From positions 66,053 through 130,052 of the forward strand of contig CAYPNF010000021.1 in the NCBI GenBank assembly GCA_964411985.1: a stretch of 64,000 bases of DNA. The letters are read 5' to 3'. Each line of letters starts with the position of its first letter. Within the stretch, counting starts at the first letter, position 1. This document shows, piece by piece, positions 8,300 to 17,169 of the stretch. The translations under genes and the position numbers were made by a program. The notes below the pieces were generated by a model. That model was not told where the DNA came from. It saw nothing but the letters and a program-made list of their open reading frames with translations, and searched no databases. The DNA is from CAYPNF01 sp964411985 (GTDB taxonomy: Bacteria; Verrucomicrobiota; Verrucomicrobiia; Limisphaerales; J093).

Positions 8300-9916
8300 T
8301 TAAGATTTGTTGCCTGTGTTGCTGCGAGTGAGCCAAGCGCGCACCGCTTGGGTCATGTTCGCCGGATTCTCTTTGATCAATTGATTCAGGACTTCCACGG
8401 TCACCACGGTGCTGTCCTCGTTGCTGCGCCCCCACGGGTTGGCACTCGCATCACTCACGCCACCTGCCCAGCGGTTTCCATGGCCATTGCCGCCGCCTCC
8501 CCCATTTCCATTCAACTGTCCCAACGGAATCCCGATCGGAATCGAATCCACCGGAGTCTTTTTCATGGTCTTCCAGAATACACCAAGCACACCCAGGGCC
8601 AGGAGCGGGTAGAGAGCTTTGTTGGCTAACTCGCCCCAAAACTGCCTCTTCTCCACTTTGTCCATTTGCTGAGTCATCTCCAGCGCAGGTTGGTCGTTGA
8701 ATGTAAGCTCCTCGATCGTGAGGTCGCTCTGGTTGGTGATCGCCAACGCGTTGAGTGCGATCTTCTTCAGTGAATCGAGCTCTTTCTGAGTCCGCGGCAG
8801 AGCTTTGCGGTCCTTCCCAGTTCCTTCGAACTTCGTCGCCACCGCCAAGGAAGCCGCGATCCGGGACACCGCTCCGGGAGTGGTCTTGAGCTGCTCGATG
8901 GTCTTGGAAGTCTCGTAGCGCTTCTGTTTCGTGATGCTAGAGTTCTTGTTGTTGTTGACAGCCACGTTGGGCGCATTGGTATTGCCCAGGTTAGAATTCG
9001 TCGCCGTCCCAGCCGCCAACGAAGGCGTACCGTTCACTGAGTCCGTCTTTTCTTCCCTCTGGGTGTCGTCCACGAGCACCCCTTCGGGATCGATTTTTTG
9101 CATCTCCTTGGTCAGCGCATCAAAGTTGAGCTCCACCGAAACGGCGCTGGCGAATTGATCCGCGCCGAGGATCGGGTCGAAAACATGACAAAGCTTCTTG
9201 ATCAGGTACTCTTCATACTCGCGACGGACCCTGAGTTGCGTATTCGCCATTCCAAAAGGTGTATCTGGGGACTCACTCCCCGGTCGACCTCCGCGGGGAT
9301 CAACCACCACGACATCCTGAACCTGCATGCCATCCACTGCCCTGGCTACAAGAAACTGGATCGCTTCGGCAGTGGTGCTGGATAAGCGGCCCCCGTTCTT
9401 GGTGGTCACCATCACCGACGCGGTAGGCTTGAGGTTCGAAACTAGCCGAGTCTCCGGTTTGGCGATAGAGACCCTGGCAGAGCGGATCTCCTCCAGTTCA
9501 CAGATGATCTTGGAGAGCTCACCCTGCAGTGCCCGAATGTGCTTAATCTGCTGTTCCTTATCGGACTTGCCCCACCCGGGTTCATCCCAAAGATCCCACC
9601 CTTTCCCTTTGCCATTCAAGGATTTCTTGGCGAGTAGAGCCCGGACACGGTAAAACTTGTCCGCTGGAACCATAATAACCCCGTTGCCTTGCCGATAAGG
9701 AATCTTCTCTGCGTCCAGCACAGCCATGACTTGGCTTTCCTCCACGTCCTGGAGGCTGAGAGAGGTGAAGTCTTCACGCCTCGACCAAATGACTAAGGCG
9801 ATCACCCCGACAATGACTGCGAAGGACGCGAGGGAGACACTAATCTTCTGGTTGAGACCCAGCTGCTTCCATATCCCAGCGATCTGCTTGCCGATTTGAG
9901 CCAGGTTTTGGTTCAT
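8300..9916 (-). CDS. fliF: Flagellar MS-ring protein FliF
   Basis: 538 aa. FliF forms the inner-membrane MS-ring, the base on which the motor is built. It has an N-terminal transmembrane helix (about 23-43) and ring-building motifs (REDFTSLSLQDVEESQVMAVL, split as SLSLQDVEE and AVLDAEKIPYR). A low-complexity Asn-rich loop follows (around 305-325), then a second transmembrane helix (about 430-447), and a cytoplasmic tail ending ENPANMTQAVRAWL, the FliG-binding motif. A strong ribosome binding site (GAGGAGG, 7 bases before ATG) fixes the start. Confidence 0.97.
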   Translation of the reverse strand: MNQNLAQIGKQIAGIWKQLGLNQKISVSLASFAVIVGVIALVIWSRREDFTSLSLQDVEESQVMAVLDAEKIPYRQGNGVIMVPADKFYRVRALLAKKSLNGKGKGWDLWDEPGWGKSDKEQQIKHIRALQGELSKIICELEEIRSARVSIAKPETRLVSNLKPTASVMVTTKNGGRLSSTTAEAIQFLVARAVDGMQVQDVVVVDPRGGRPGSESPDTPFGMANTQLRVRREYEEYLIKKLCHVFDPILGADQFASAVSVELNFDALTKEMQKIDPEGVLVDDTQREEKTDSVNGTPSLAAGTATNSNLGNTNAPNVAVNNNKNSSITKQKRYETSKTIEQLKTTPGAVSRIAASLAVATKFEGTGKDRKALPRTQKELDSLKKIALNALAITNQSDLTIEELTFNDQPALEMTQQMDKVEKRQFWGELANKALYPLLALGVLGVFWKTMKKTPVDSIPIGIPLGQLNGNGGGGGNGHGNRWAGGVSDASANPWGRSNEDSTVVTVEVLNQLIKENPANMTQAVRAWLTRSNTGNKS

Positions 9917-10066
9917 CGGGCGCCTCCTCGAATTTGCGGCGGGTAGCAGGGCCGCAGAGGAACCGGACGGCAGCGAGGAAGCCGGGGGGTGCTAAGTCGG
10001 CTGTCGGTTTTGGGTTGGATATCCATGTGGCAGGCGGCGGGTGGCGGTTGGTTGGAGAGGCGTCTG

Positions 10067-10438
10067 CTAAATCTGCATGCGCATCAGTTCCTGGTAAGAT
10101 TCCAGGAGCTTGTTGCGGACTTCCACCATGAGCTGGAAGGAGACACTCGCTTCTTCCATGGCAATCATGGTCTGGTGCAAAGGAACATTTTGGCCGGACA
10201 AAAGGGCATTGACCGAATCGCGTGCTTCGATCTGCTTCAGATTCACCTCGTCCACCAACTTGCCCAACGTGTTGGAGAAGGAACCATCGGTGGATTGGGT
10301 GGCTGAAGTACTCTCCGCAGAGTGGAGGCTCTGCAGTTCCTGCTGCGGAATCAACTTCGGGCCACGGAATGCGTCTCCGGCACCCTGCATTCCCGTAGGG
10401 TCCGCCCGCATCATCCGCATGACCGAAATGGCATCCAT
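10067..10438 (-). CDS. fliE: Flagellar hook-basal body complex protein FliE
   Basis: 123 aa. FliE joins the MS-ring to the proximal rod. The C-terminal two thirds match the family: FSNTLGKLVDEVNLKQ, then ARDSVNALLSG, then VSFQLMVEVRNKLLESYQELMRMQ. The N-terminal part is variable, as usual. The neighbours flgC (18 bases upstream) and fliF downstream give the canonical flgB-flgC-fliE-fliF order. The 150 bases between fliE and fliF contain no other gene. Confidence 0.95.
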   Translation of the reverse strand: MDAISVMRMMRADPTGMQGAGDAFRGPKLIPQQELQSLHSAESTSATQSTDGSFSNTLGKLVDEVNLKQIEARDSVNALLSGQNVPLHQTMIAMEEASVSFQLMVEVRNKLLESYQELMRMQI

Positions 10439-10456
10439 GAGAGGGTAGACTTAGAT

Positions 10457-10873
10457 CTAAGCGCGTTTGCCAATCTGCAGGGTTTGGTTGGCCATGCTCC
10501 GCGCGTTCTTCACGACCGCCAGGTTGGCCTCGTAGGTACGGGAAGCGGCGATGTGATCCACCCATTCCTCCTGGATGTTCACATTCGGCATGGACTCCCA
10601 TTTACCCGAGATGGAGTTGAAGACCTTTTCGAACGGCCTTTGATCCTTCTCGATGCGAGCGACCTGGATAGATTCGGGGACCGCTCCCATACTTCCTCCC
10701 ATTTGAGACTGCAGCACATGGTCGAAATGAACCACTTGCCTTTGGTAGGGTTGGCCGTTCTGGAAGTCTTTGACGTTGGCGTTGGCAATATTCTGAGCAA
10801 CCACCTCCATGCGAATGCGTTCTGCGTTCAGAGCCGAACTGGTGGACTTGATTCCTGTCAGAATGTTGATCAT
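10457..10873 (-). CDS. flgC: Flagellar basal-body rod protein FlgC
   Basis: 138 aa. Proximal-rod subunit. The N-terminal signature STSSALNAERIRMEVVAQNI ANAN (helix then NIANAN) and the C-terminal NVNIQEEWVDHIAASRTYEANLAVV region are the two helices that pack into the rod core. Length and both termini are normal. It lies 16 bases after flgB. Confidence 0.97.
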   Translation of the reverse strand: MINILTGIKSTSSALNAERIRMEVVAQNIANANVKDFQNGQPYQRQVVHFDHVLQSQMGGSMGAVPESIQVARIEKDQRPFEKVFNSISGKWESMPNVNIQEEWVDHIAASRTYEANLAVVKNARSMANQTLQIGKRA

Positions 10874-10889
10874 ATCGGAGTAGGTCGAG

Positions 10890-11267
10890 TTACCGGCCGG
10901 TGATCGCGAGGCGGAGTTTGAGGAGCGAAGAGGAAATCAACTGAGTCTCCAAGGAATGTTCCATGGTGTTCTGGCCGAGATTCATCAACTCATTCTCCAG
11001 CTGAACCGTGTTCCCATCCCGTTTGCTGGACACGGCCTTGGAATCCACGGCCAACTGGGGGCGAAGACTTTGGATTTGCGAAGGATTCTTACTCGCCATC
11101 GCTTCCTTGAGCGCGGAATGGAAGTCCGGGGCAAGATCGATCCGTTTGTAGTTCGGGCGCTCCAGATTGGCGAGATTACTGGCGATCGCCTCATGCCGTA
11201 TCATTGTGGCATCCAAGAGTTTCTTGGTACCTACGTAGTTGGGCTGGTTGAAAAGCGCTTCGATCAT
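10890..11267 (-). CDS. flgB: Flagellar basal-body rod protein FlgB
   Basis: 125 aa proximal-rod subunit and first gene of the visible flagellar operon. Conserved features: RHEAIASNLANLERPNYKR near the N-terminus and a C-terminal helix ending SSSLLKLRLAITGR. A Shine-Dalgarno-like ATAGG precedes the ATG by 4 bases. A sigma-54-type promoter lies about 26-41 bases upstream, so this gene probably marks the operon's 5' end. Confidence 0.95.
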   Translation of the reverse strand: MIEALFNQPNYVGTKKLLDATMIRHEAIASNLANLERPNYKRIDLAPDFHSALKEAMASKNPSQIQSLRPQLAVDSKAVSSKRDGNTVQLENELMNLGQNTMEHSLETQLISSSLLKLRLAITGR

Positions 11268-11292
11268 ATGCCTATCACGTCAACCCTTCGCC

Positions 11293-11308
11293 AGCAGCAG
11301 GTGTGCCA
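11293..11308 (-). promoter_or_regulatory. Candidate sigma-54 promoter of the flagellar operon
   Basis: On the minus strand the sequence TGGCACACCTGCTGCT matches the -24/-12 consensus TGGCAC-R-N4-TTGC-W with one mismatch in the -12 box. GG and GC are separated by exactly 10 bases. The predicted transcription start would be near 11282, about 15 bases before the flgB ATG. Sigma-54 control of early/middle flagellar genes is known in many bacteria. No activator site was identified. Confidence 0.65.
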
Positions 11309-11510
11309 TTGTAGAAAATCTTGTGAAACCTCAAGAAAACCGGAGTGTTGTATAGAATCTAGACAGGTAAATGTTTCCCTCTGCCTCCCTCCCCTAGGCA
11401 AGGATGGCCGCCGGATACCTGAAACCAGGACCATCACCCCGAGCAGGGCAGAAGCGGCCAGATTTTGGGCAACGCTGGCCAGGAATCGAAGACTTTTATT
11501 CCCCCTCCCC

Positions 11511-11538
11511 TCAAGTCGTTGTGAGATTCTGCCGATGC
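11511..11538 (+). promoter_or_regulatory. Candidate sigma-28 (FliA) promoter of cheA
   Basis: TCAAGTCG at 11511-11518 and GCCGATGC at 11531-11538 are separated by 12 bases. FliA promoters use TAAAGTTT (or TCAAG) and GCCGATAA with 11 bases between, so the core bases match and spacing is one base long. It lies about 60 bases before the preferred cheA start. Confidence 0.5.
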
Positions 11539-11599
11539 TGACGAGAAGGCTTCCACGTTGAGAGTGGGAGTCGTACACCCGAGAATCCTAAGCGACTTT

Positions 11600-13801
11600 A
11601 TGTCATCCCACGAAATGACCTCTGTTCAAGCCCTTGGTGACCTGAACAGCAAACTGGCCTTGGAGTTGGTGTTCGCCGAACCCGGCAAGGATATTGGTCT
11701 TCTCCCCACGAATCATTTCGTGACCGAGATGGACGAGCTTTGCCAGGTAGGCATGGTCCCAGAACCGATCAAGGCTTCTGTCAGAACCGCCCGACAGTGG
11801 GTCGACAAGGTCTTGGACGGGGAAGGGTTGTTCACCGCAGAGATTCTCAAGGACTTGGGGAATTGGACCACTTGGATGTCAAACGCGGTAGAGGCGGCAC
11901 AGCAGGATCGTCCGCTTCCCTCACTGCCTAACCCTTCTTCGGTTCCCTCCGTTGCCGCCGACAGCCCAACGGTCGCGTCGAGTGCTGGAGCGGCTCCCCA
12001 CCCGGAAACAAAGGGGATTCTCCCTCTGGAGATGAACGTCGACCGGGATCGGGACCTCCTGCTCGAATTCTGCCACGAGTCGCACGAGCACCTGCAGAAC
12101 ATCGAGAATGGTGTCTTGGTGCTGGAGGCAAATCCTTCAGACTCAGACACTCTCAATTCCATCTTCCGAGCTTACCATACTTTTAAGGGAGGCTCTGGAT
12201 TCCTCAACCTGGCCCCTATTAACCGTCTGGCGCACGAACTGGAGTCCCTCCTCGATCTGGCCCGACAGGGCAAACTCGTAGTCACCCTCAATATCACCAA
12301 CATCATTCTTGCTGGTGGCGACACCCTGGGCCAGTTCATCAGCTCCATGGAAGCGCAGCTTTCTGGCAACGTTCCTATCGCTCCAATTCTTATCCCGATT
12401 GAGCCTCTGATCGAACAAATCCACGTGGCGATTCAGGAGAAGGACTTGGTACCCTCCATCGCCTCTAAAGCCCCGGCGGCGCCGACCGAGACCGCCGCTC
12501 CGGCCGCAAGCGTGAGTTTGTCTCCTGAGCCCCCTGCTGTACCCGCCTCCACCCCGGCACTCGCATCCACTCCACCGGCCGGAGCGAAGAAGCCTGAGGC
12601 TGCCGCAAAGCAGACTCAACAAGCCCTGGTGGTCAAGGTCGACACCCAGAAGTTGGATAGCCTCATGGACCTGGTTGGCGAGTTGGTCATCGCCCAGTCC
12701 CTAGTGGCGCAAGATTCGGCTTTGAAGGAGATCCGCAGCCCCGTCCTCACTCGGAATCTGGCACAGCTGGGCCGGATTACGAACGACCTGCAGCGCAACG
12801 CCATGTCGCTGCGTCTGGTACCCATCCGGGCCACCTTCCAGAAGATGAACCGGTTGGTCCGCGACCTGGCTAATGCCCAAGGGAAAAAGGTGGACTTACT
12901 CGTGGAAGGCGAGGAGACCGAATTGGATCGAACCATCATTGAGGAGATTAACGATCCGCTCATCCACATGATTCGGAATTCAGTGGATCACGGAATTGAG
13001 AAGCCAGAGAAGCGAGAAGCCGCGGGAAAACCGAGCAAGGGCACCGTCTACCTCAAAGCGTATCACCAAGCAGGAGCCGTGGTCATTGAAATCCAGGACG
13101 ATGGGGGAGGCTTGAACAAAGACCGCATCCTCGCCAAAGCCATCGAACAAGGCCTGGTGAAGCAAAGCGAACAGCTTGAGGAACGAGAGATCTACCGGCT
13201 CATTTTTGCCCCCGGCTTCTCCACCGCCGAAAAGGTGACGGAAATCTCGGGACGAGGGGTCGGTATGGACGTTGTCCGCCGGAATATTGAGAAGCTGCGC
13301 GGCAAGATCGAGATTCAATCCGTGCTGGGAAAAGGATCGACCTTCTGCATCTTCCTGCCGCTCACCTTGGCGATCATCGATGGACTCATTTTTGGGGTCG
13401 GACAGCATCGATTCATTCTCCCTACCCTCTCGGTGCGGGAATCCTTCCAACCACGCGCTGGGATGATCACCTTCGTGCAGGGACGAGGCGAGGTCGTGAA
13501 CGTGCGGGGCAAGCTCTGCCCCATGCTACGCCTCCACCAATACTTGAACGTACCCCCCAAATCAGAGGATCCAACCCAGGGCATCTTGATGGTAGTGGAA
13601 GCTGGGCACGAAACCAGGTGCGTGCTGGTTGACCATTTGCTCGGCAAGCAAGAGGTGGTCATCAAGAGTCTGGGGGAGACCTTCAAGCACAACGTGGCCT
13701 TGGCCGGGGCCACCATCTTGGGTGACGGGAAAGTAGGACTGATCCTGGATCCAAATGCCCTCGTAAAACTCAAGTCCATGGGCCTTGCCCAAGCCACCTG
13801 A
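11600..13801 (+). CDS. cheA: Chemotaxis histidine kinase CheA
   Basis: 733 aa from ATG 11600; in-frame TTG 11558 and GTG 11564 are alternatives. Order: an N-terminal helical region of unclear role (1-100), an HPt domain (about 148-250) with phospho-accepting His193 in AYHTFKGGSGFL, and a Pro/Ala linker (about 290-345). Then come the dimerisation helices (LDSLMDLVGELVIAQ), a GHKL ATPase (N box NDPLIHMIRNSVDHG near 451, DDGGG near 499, GRGVGMDVV), and a CheW-like domain (about 590-730). A separate CheY-binding P2 domain is not obvious. It phosphorylates response regulators under chemoreceptor control; a response regulator gene follows. Confidence 0.96.
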   Translation: MSSHEMTSVQALGDLNSKLALELVFAEPGKDIGLLPTNHFVTEMDELCQVGMVPEPIKASVRTARQWVDKVLDGEGLFTAEILKDLGNWTTWMSNAVEAAQQDRPLPSLPNPSSVPSVAADSPTVASSAGAAPHPETKGILPLEMNVDRDRDLLLEFCHESHEHLQNIENGVLVLEANPSDSDTLNSIFRAYHTFKGGSGFLNLAPINRLAHELESLLDLARQGKLVVTLNITNIILAGGDTLGQFISSMEAQLSGNVPIAPILIPIEPLIEQIHVAIQEKDLVPSIASKAPAAPTETAAPAASVSLSPEPPAVPASTPALASTPPAGAKKPEAAAKQTQQALVVKVDTQKLDSLMDLVGELVIAQSLVAQDSALKEIRSPVLTRNLAQLGRITNDLQRNAMSLRLVPIRATFQKMNRLVRDLANAQGKKVDLLVEGEETELDRTIIEEINDPLIHMIRNSVDHGIEKPEKREAAGKPSKGTVYLKAYHQAGAVVIEIQDDGGGLNKDRILAKAIEQGLVKQSEQLEEREIYRLIFAPGFSTAEKVTEISGRGVGMDVVRRNIEKLRGKIEIQSVLGKGSTFCIFLPLTLAIIDGLIFGVGQHRFILPTLSVRESFQPRAGMITFVQGRGEVVNVRGKLCPMLRLHQYLNVPPKSEDPTQGILMVVEAGHETRCVLVDHLLGKQEVVIKSLGETFKHNVALAGATILGDGKVGLILDPNALVKLKSMGLAQAT

Positions 13802-13835
13802 TCTCGTCATACTGAGTCGCGCTGTGGATCTTGCT

Positions 13836-14216
13836 ATGAAAAACCAGATACTGGTCGTGGATGACGAGGCTTCCATCCGGGAGTTGCTTACCTTTTACCT
13901 GCAGAAGTTTGACTATCACGTCACCGCCGCCGCAGACGCACAGGAAGCCCGTGCTCAGCTCGCCCAAGGCAGCGTCGACCTGGTCGTTTTGGACGTCGTT
14001 TTGCCAGATGCAGATGGCCTACACGTTCTGAGTGAACTGCGGAAAGACTATCCTGCCATGCCTGTCATCATGCTCACCGGCATTGGCTGTGACGACGAGA
14101 TCCTCCAGGCAGCGGAGGCGAGGGGGGCAGCCGCTGTCGTCAGCAAAACCCTGCAACTGGACCAACTCCTTTTGGAAGTCCGCCGGGCCCTCTATCAGCC
14201 GCCCGCGAAATCGTAG
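13836..14216 (+). CDS. Single-domain response regulator (CheY-like)
   Basis: 126 aa, receiver domain only. The acidic pocket (VVDDE, residues 7-11), phospho-acceptor Asp53 in LVVLDVVLPDADG, Thr in MLTG, and the C-terminal Lys in VVSKT are all present. The start ATG 13836 places the conserved first strand (NQILVVDD) at residue 3. A start at 13785 would add a nonconserved leader overlapping cheA. It lies 34 bases after cheA and is likely co-transcribed. It could be the motor-binding CheY or an accessory regulator. Confidence 0.93.
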   Translation: MKNQILVVDDEASIRELLTFYLQKFDYHVTAAADAQEARAQLAQGSVDLVVLDVVLPDADGLHVLSELRKDYPAMPVIMLTGIGCDDEILQAAEARGAAAVVSKTLQLDQLLLEVRRALYQPPAKS

Positions 14217-14289
14217 CTTCGCCCGAAAAAGCTCCAACAACCGGAGTTCGTCTGCACAGGATCAAGGAAATTCTTTCCGAGCGGGCAGG

Positions 14290-15843
14290 CTAACCCTGGA
14301 GAGTCAATTGTTGAGATTCCGAGGCCAGGTCGCCATGGGAGGTTTTGGCTCGGCGAGCTTCTTCCCGGGGAACGGAAACAACCGACTTAGACTCCGTAGA
14401 CTCCGGCTGGTCGTGGCACTTGCGTCCCACGAGAACTTCTAGATGGTGCATGGACTCGATGAGGGCTTTGGATTGCAGATCTAGATCCGCGGCAGAATTG
14501 GCGCTCTGCTCGGCATTGCCGGCTGTGGATTGCGTCACCTTGTCGATCTCACCGATAGCCGAATTGATCTGGCCGATGCCCTGACTCTGCTCCCTGGAGG
14601 CTGCAGCAACCTCGGCTGCCAGGGCGTCCACCTCTCGCGCACGCGCAAGAATCTCGTCCAGACTCGAAGCCACCTTGGTGCAAATCTGAGCGCCGCGAAC
14701 GCTCTTCTGTACCGCCGCCTCGATCTTGTCAGCCGTTTCGCGAGCGGCTCCGGCAGATCGTTGCGCCAAGTTACGTACCTCCTCCGCCACCACGGCAAAT
14801 CCCATTCCAGCCTCGCCGGCACGGGCGGCCTCGACTGCGGCATTCAGGGCAAGGATGTTGGTCTGAAAAGCGATCTCATCGATAGTTTTGATGATCTTCG
14901 CGATGTCCGCACTCGATGCCCGAATAGCTTCCATGGCTTCCACCATGGCCTTCATCTCCGCAGCCCCGTGGTCGCCTGCGATCCTGGCTTGGTTGGCCAA
15001 TCCCTTGACCTTTTCGGCGTTCTCGGTGTTCCGCGCCGTCATGCTTGCCATCTCTTCGAGAGACGCGCCGGTCTCCTCGAGGGAAGCTGCCTGGTTCTGG
15101 GCGCCTTCCGAAAGGGACTGACTGGCCTGGGCGATGCCCTGCACGCCGACCACAGTCTTCCGCAGAGTAAGCGCCAATTCGTCAGCCACTCTCCTCACCG
15201 GCCGTACTACGTTCCGGCGCACAAGCAGCACAGACACCAGGGGGCCGAGGATAAGGACCGCCAGCGAGAGGCCTAGGATAAGTCGGTTCGCGCGCTCCGC
15301 TTTGGCCACAATTTGAGACGGTTGGGCAGCCGCAGCTTCCAGCGCAGCCTGCATGGTCAGTGAAAGCTTGCTGCCAGCGCGATCTTGAAGAGTATTCCCT
15401 TGAGTCTGCGCAAGCGCTGCCGCCTCCACCTGCTGAAACTCCTTCGACAAACGGAAGACATTGCTCGCACATTCGGCAAGGGCGGGCAGTTCGGCTTCAA
15501 AAGCCTGGATCTTGTCTTTCAGGGAACCTTGCGCATCGACTTTCTTCAGATCCAGCAGCTTCTGCCTCAGACTCTGCCCCGCGGTGGAATGGTCTTTGGC
15601 CAGTTGATCCAACTGCTTCAAGTCGCTTTGAGCTGGGGCTCGGCCCAACAATGTGCCCTGCTGCTCGAAAGCACGGCTCACTTCGTAGAGAGTACTGACG
15701 CTGGCTAGGCTCACCTCGCCCAACCGCTTGGAGGAAAGGGAAAGCTGTTTGACGCTCGTCCAACTGATCAGGGTCACCAGTGCAGTCCCCACCACTACCA
15801 GCCCAACGACCCCATAAACCCGTCCAGCCAAGGTTGCTCTCAT
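14290..15843 (-). CDS. Methyl-accepting chemotaxis protein
   Basis: 517 aa membrane chemoreceptor. It has a transmembrane helix (about 8-30) and a periplasmic helical sensor region (about 31-188, four-helix-bundle-like). A second transmembrane helix (about 190-208), HAMP (about 209-262) and the methylation/signalling coiled coil complete it. The coiled coil's hairpin tip is textbook (EIAFQTNILALNAAVEAARAG, then GFAVVAEEVRNLAQRS, about 322-362). There is no C-terminal pentapeptide CheR tether. It is 72 bases downstream of a periplasmic binding-protein gene on the same strand, and both probably share a sigma-28 promoter. This suggests that it senses ligand through that partner. Confidence 0.95.
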   Translation of the reverse strand: MRATLAGRVYGVVGLVVVGTALVTLISWTSVKQLSLSSKRLGEVSLASVSTLYEVSRAFEQQGTLLGRAPAQSDLKQLDQLAKDHSTAGQSLRQKLLDLKKVDAQGSLKDKIQAFEAELPALAECASNVFRLSKEFQQVEAAALAQTQGNTLQDRAGSKLSLTMQAALEAAAAQPSQIVAKAERANRLILGLSLAVLILGPLVSVLLVRRNVVRPVRRVADELALTLRKTVVGVQGIAQASQSLSEGAQNQAASLEETGASLEEMASMTARNTENAEKVKGLANQARIAGDHGAAEMKAMVEAMEAIRASSADIAKIIKTIDEIAFQTNILALNAAVEAARAGEAGMGFAVVAEEVRNLAQRSAGAARETADKIEAAVQKSVRGAQICTKVASSLDEILARAREVDALAAEVAAASREQSQGIGQINSAIGEIDKVTQSTAGNAEQSANSAADLDLQSKALIESMHHLEVLVGRKCHDQPESTESKSVVSVPREEARRAKTSHGDLASESQQLTLQG

Positions 15844-15915
15844 ATTCTGTGTCAGTCTCTGAATCTTAGGGTCGGGGGAGATGGATTCATCCGCCGAGAG
15901 TGCGCAGCCATTCGG

Positions 15916-16677
15916 TCACTTGATGGCGGACTTGGCCACCTCAATGGCTTTCTTCACGTCCGCGCTTGGTTCGCCCTTGGTCACAAACTGCATCGGCATG
16001 ACCAAATCCTTGTCCACCGCCACGGTCGCCATGGGTCCCTCCACGTTCTTCACGGTCAGGATGGAGCATGATCCGGGAAGTTGGGCAATCACCCCGGCAA
16101 TATCCTTGGCACTGTTTCGCACCACTGCTCCCTTCGCAAATTCGACCTCTTTCATAAGGCTCTCCTGCACGCTGATGCGGGCTCCATCGCCCGTAAACGG
16201 CAGCACCACTTTCACAGCTACGTCCGTCCCGCCTACTTCCTTCCAGTTGCTCACCTTCCCGCTAAGAACGTCACGCGCTTGGTCTGCGGTCAGAGATTTG
16301 ACTCCAACACCCGGATGCGAAACGATCGCAAGTTTGATACTGCTCAGGGGCATTTCCTTCATGCCGGTCAAATCCACGCTGCCTGGCTTCTCCTTGTTGG
16401 TGGCATCTGCCACTCCCTTTAGCGAACCGCCTATCATCGCCACGTCCGCCAACCCTCCCGAAAGATCCGCCAACCCTCGACCGCTGCCGTTGCCCACGAC
16501 TTCGAACTTCAGTCCGGACTTGGCCTCCAAATCCGCCTTCTGCTCCGTAAGCAGTTTCCCCATCGTCACGGCTCCGTGAAATCGGACGGTCTGCCCATAA
16601 AGCGTTGGAACAATGGCGCTTAAAAGCAGGATCGCGATAGATCGTTTGATCAAAGTGGATGGATTGGAGGTCATCAT
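15916..16677 (-). CDS. PstS-like periplasmic substrate-binding protein
   Basis: 253 aa from the ATGATG at 16677, chosen because a signal peptide follows (IKRSIAILLLSAIVPTLYGQ). The mature part begins VRFHGAVTMGKLL and contains GNGSGRGLADLSGG LADVAM, the signature region of the phosphate-type (PstS) class II binding-protein fold. Conserved later segments include SHPGVGVKSLTADQ and LSGKVSNWKEVGG. No pst transport genes are adjacent. Instead it precedes a chemoreceptor and sits under a sigma-28-type promoter, so a sensory role is more likely than transport. The ligand is unknown; phosphate or another oxyanion is possible. Confidence 0.85.
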   Translation of the reverse strand: MMTSNPSTLIKRSIAILLLSAIVPTLYGQTVRFHGAVTMGKLLTEQKADLEAKSGLKFEVVGNGSGRGLADLSGGLADVAMIGGSLKGVADATNKEKPGSVDLTGMKEMPLSSIKLAIVSHPGVGVKSLTADQARDVLSGKVSNWKEVGGTDVAVKVVLPFTGDGARISVQESLMKEVEFAKGAVVRNSAKDIAGVIAQLPGSCSILTVKNVEGPMATVAVDKDLVMPMQFVTKGEPSADVKKAIEVAKSAIK

Positions 16678-17169
16678 AAGCGTTTCAAAAGTCTGCCACA
16701 TTATCGGCAAAAACGCCGAGTTCTTGAGAAACAAAGAGTCAAGACGCGGTTCCCAACCACAACTATTTCTTCCTGAATCGGTTAGGGTGAACCCTGTCAT
16801 GGACCACTTTGATTTAGGCGGCCTAACCCATAAGATTCTTAACCAATAACTATCTCGTCATGAAGGTCTTGCGAGGTCATTGAAGCCATCTCTGGCATGA
16901 ACGCCTCCACGGTGGTAGTCTTTCCTCCGCAGATGAAGCAGAACGCCATTCTGAACCTAGGCAAACCCCAGCTTCGGCACACCCGAAGCGATGTGGGTCG
17001 TGCCACTTCAGATCACCGGACGGTACTCCCCTGTGGAAATCCCCTGGCGACCCCGCAACATCAGGCTTCCCGCTAAGGGGTGGGTGTTGCTCTTCAATCA
17101 GGTCGTAACACACCACTGCCATTGCCTTCCAAGGACATTCTTACCGAGTTACCAAAACCGAGGACTCCT
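16678..17169. other. Divergent intergenic region upstream of binding protein and GNAT genes
   Basis: About 490 bases. It contains the minus-strand sigma-28 promoter at its left end and a short perfect inverted repeat TTAGGC-G-GCCTAA at 16814-16826 followed by an AT-richer stretch. Short frames (up to 81 codons) show no recognisable protein. I see no tRNA or other RNA gene. Confidence 0.5.
16701..16727 (-). promoter_or_regulatory. Sigma-28 (FliA) promoter of the binding protein/MCP pair
   Basis: Minus-strand TCAAGAAC (16727-16720), 11 bases, then GCCGATAA (16708-16701). The -10 element is a perfect match to the FliA consensus, the spacing is exactly that of E. coli, and the -35 keeps the TCAAG core. 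The predicted start falls about 17 bases before the ATG at 16677. Confidence 0.75.

Larger units (their letters stand above)
11268..11599. other. Divergent intergenic region between flgB and cheA
   Basis: About 330 bases without a supported gene. It holds the minus-strand sigma-54-like site near flgB and a plus-strand sigma-28-like site near cheA. The middle (about 11360-11480) shows no motif I recognise. Short reading frames across it lack coding signs. Confidence 0.6.

Noticed and set aside
9840..10601. 253-codon minus-strand frame across fliF, fliE and flgC
   Set aside because: It overlaps three genuine flagellar genes in another frame and has no recognisable domain.
14217..14289. Terminator between the response regulator and chemoreceptor genes
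   Set aside because: Only a 4-5-bp stem (CTCC/GGAG) without a T run could be formed.
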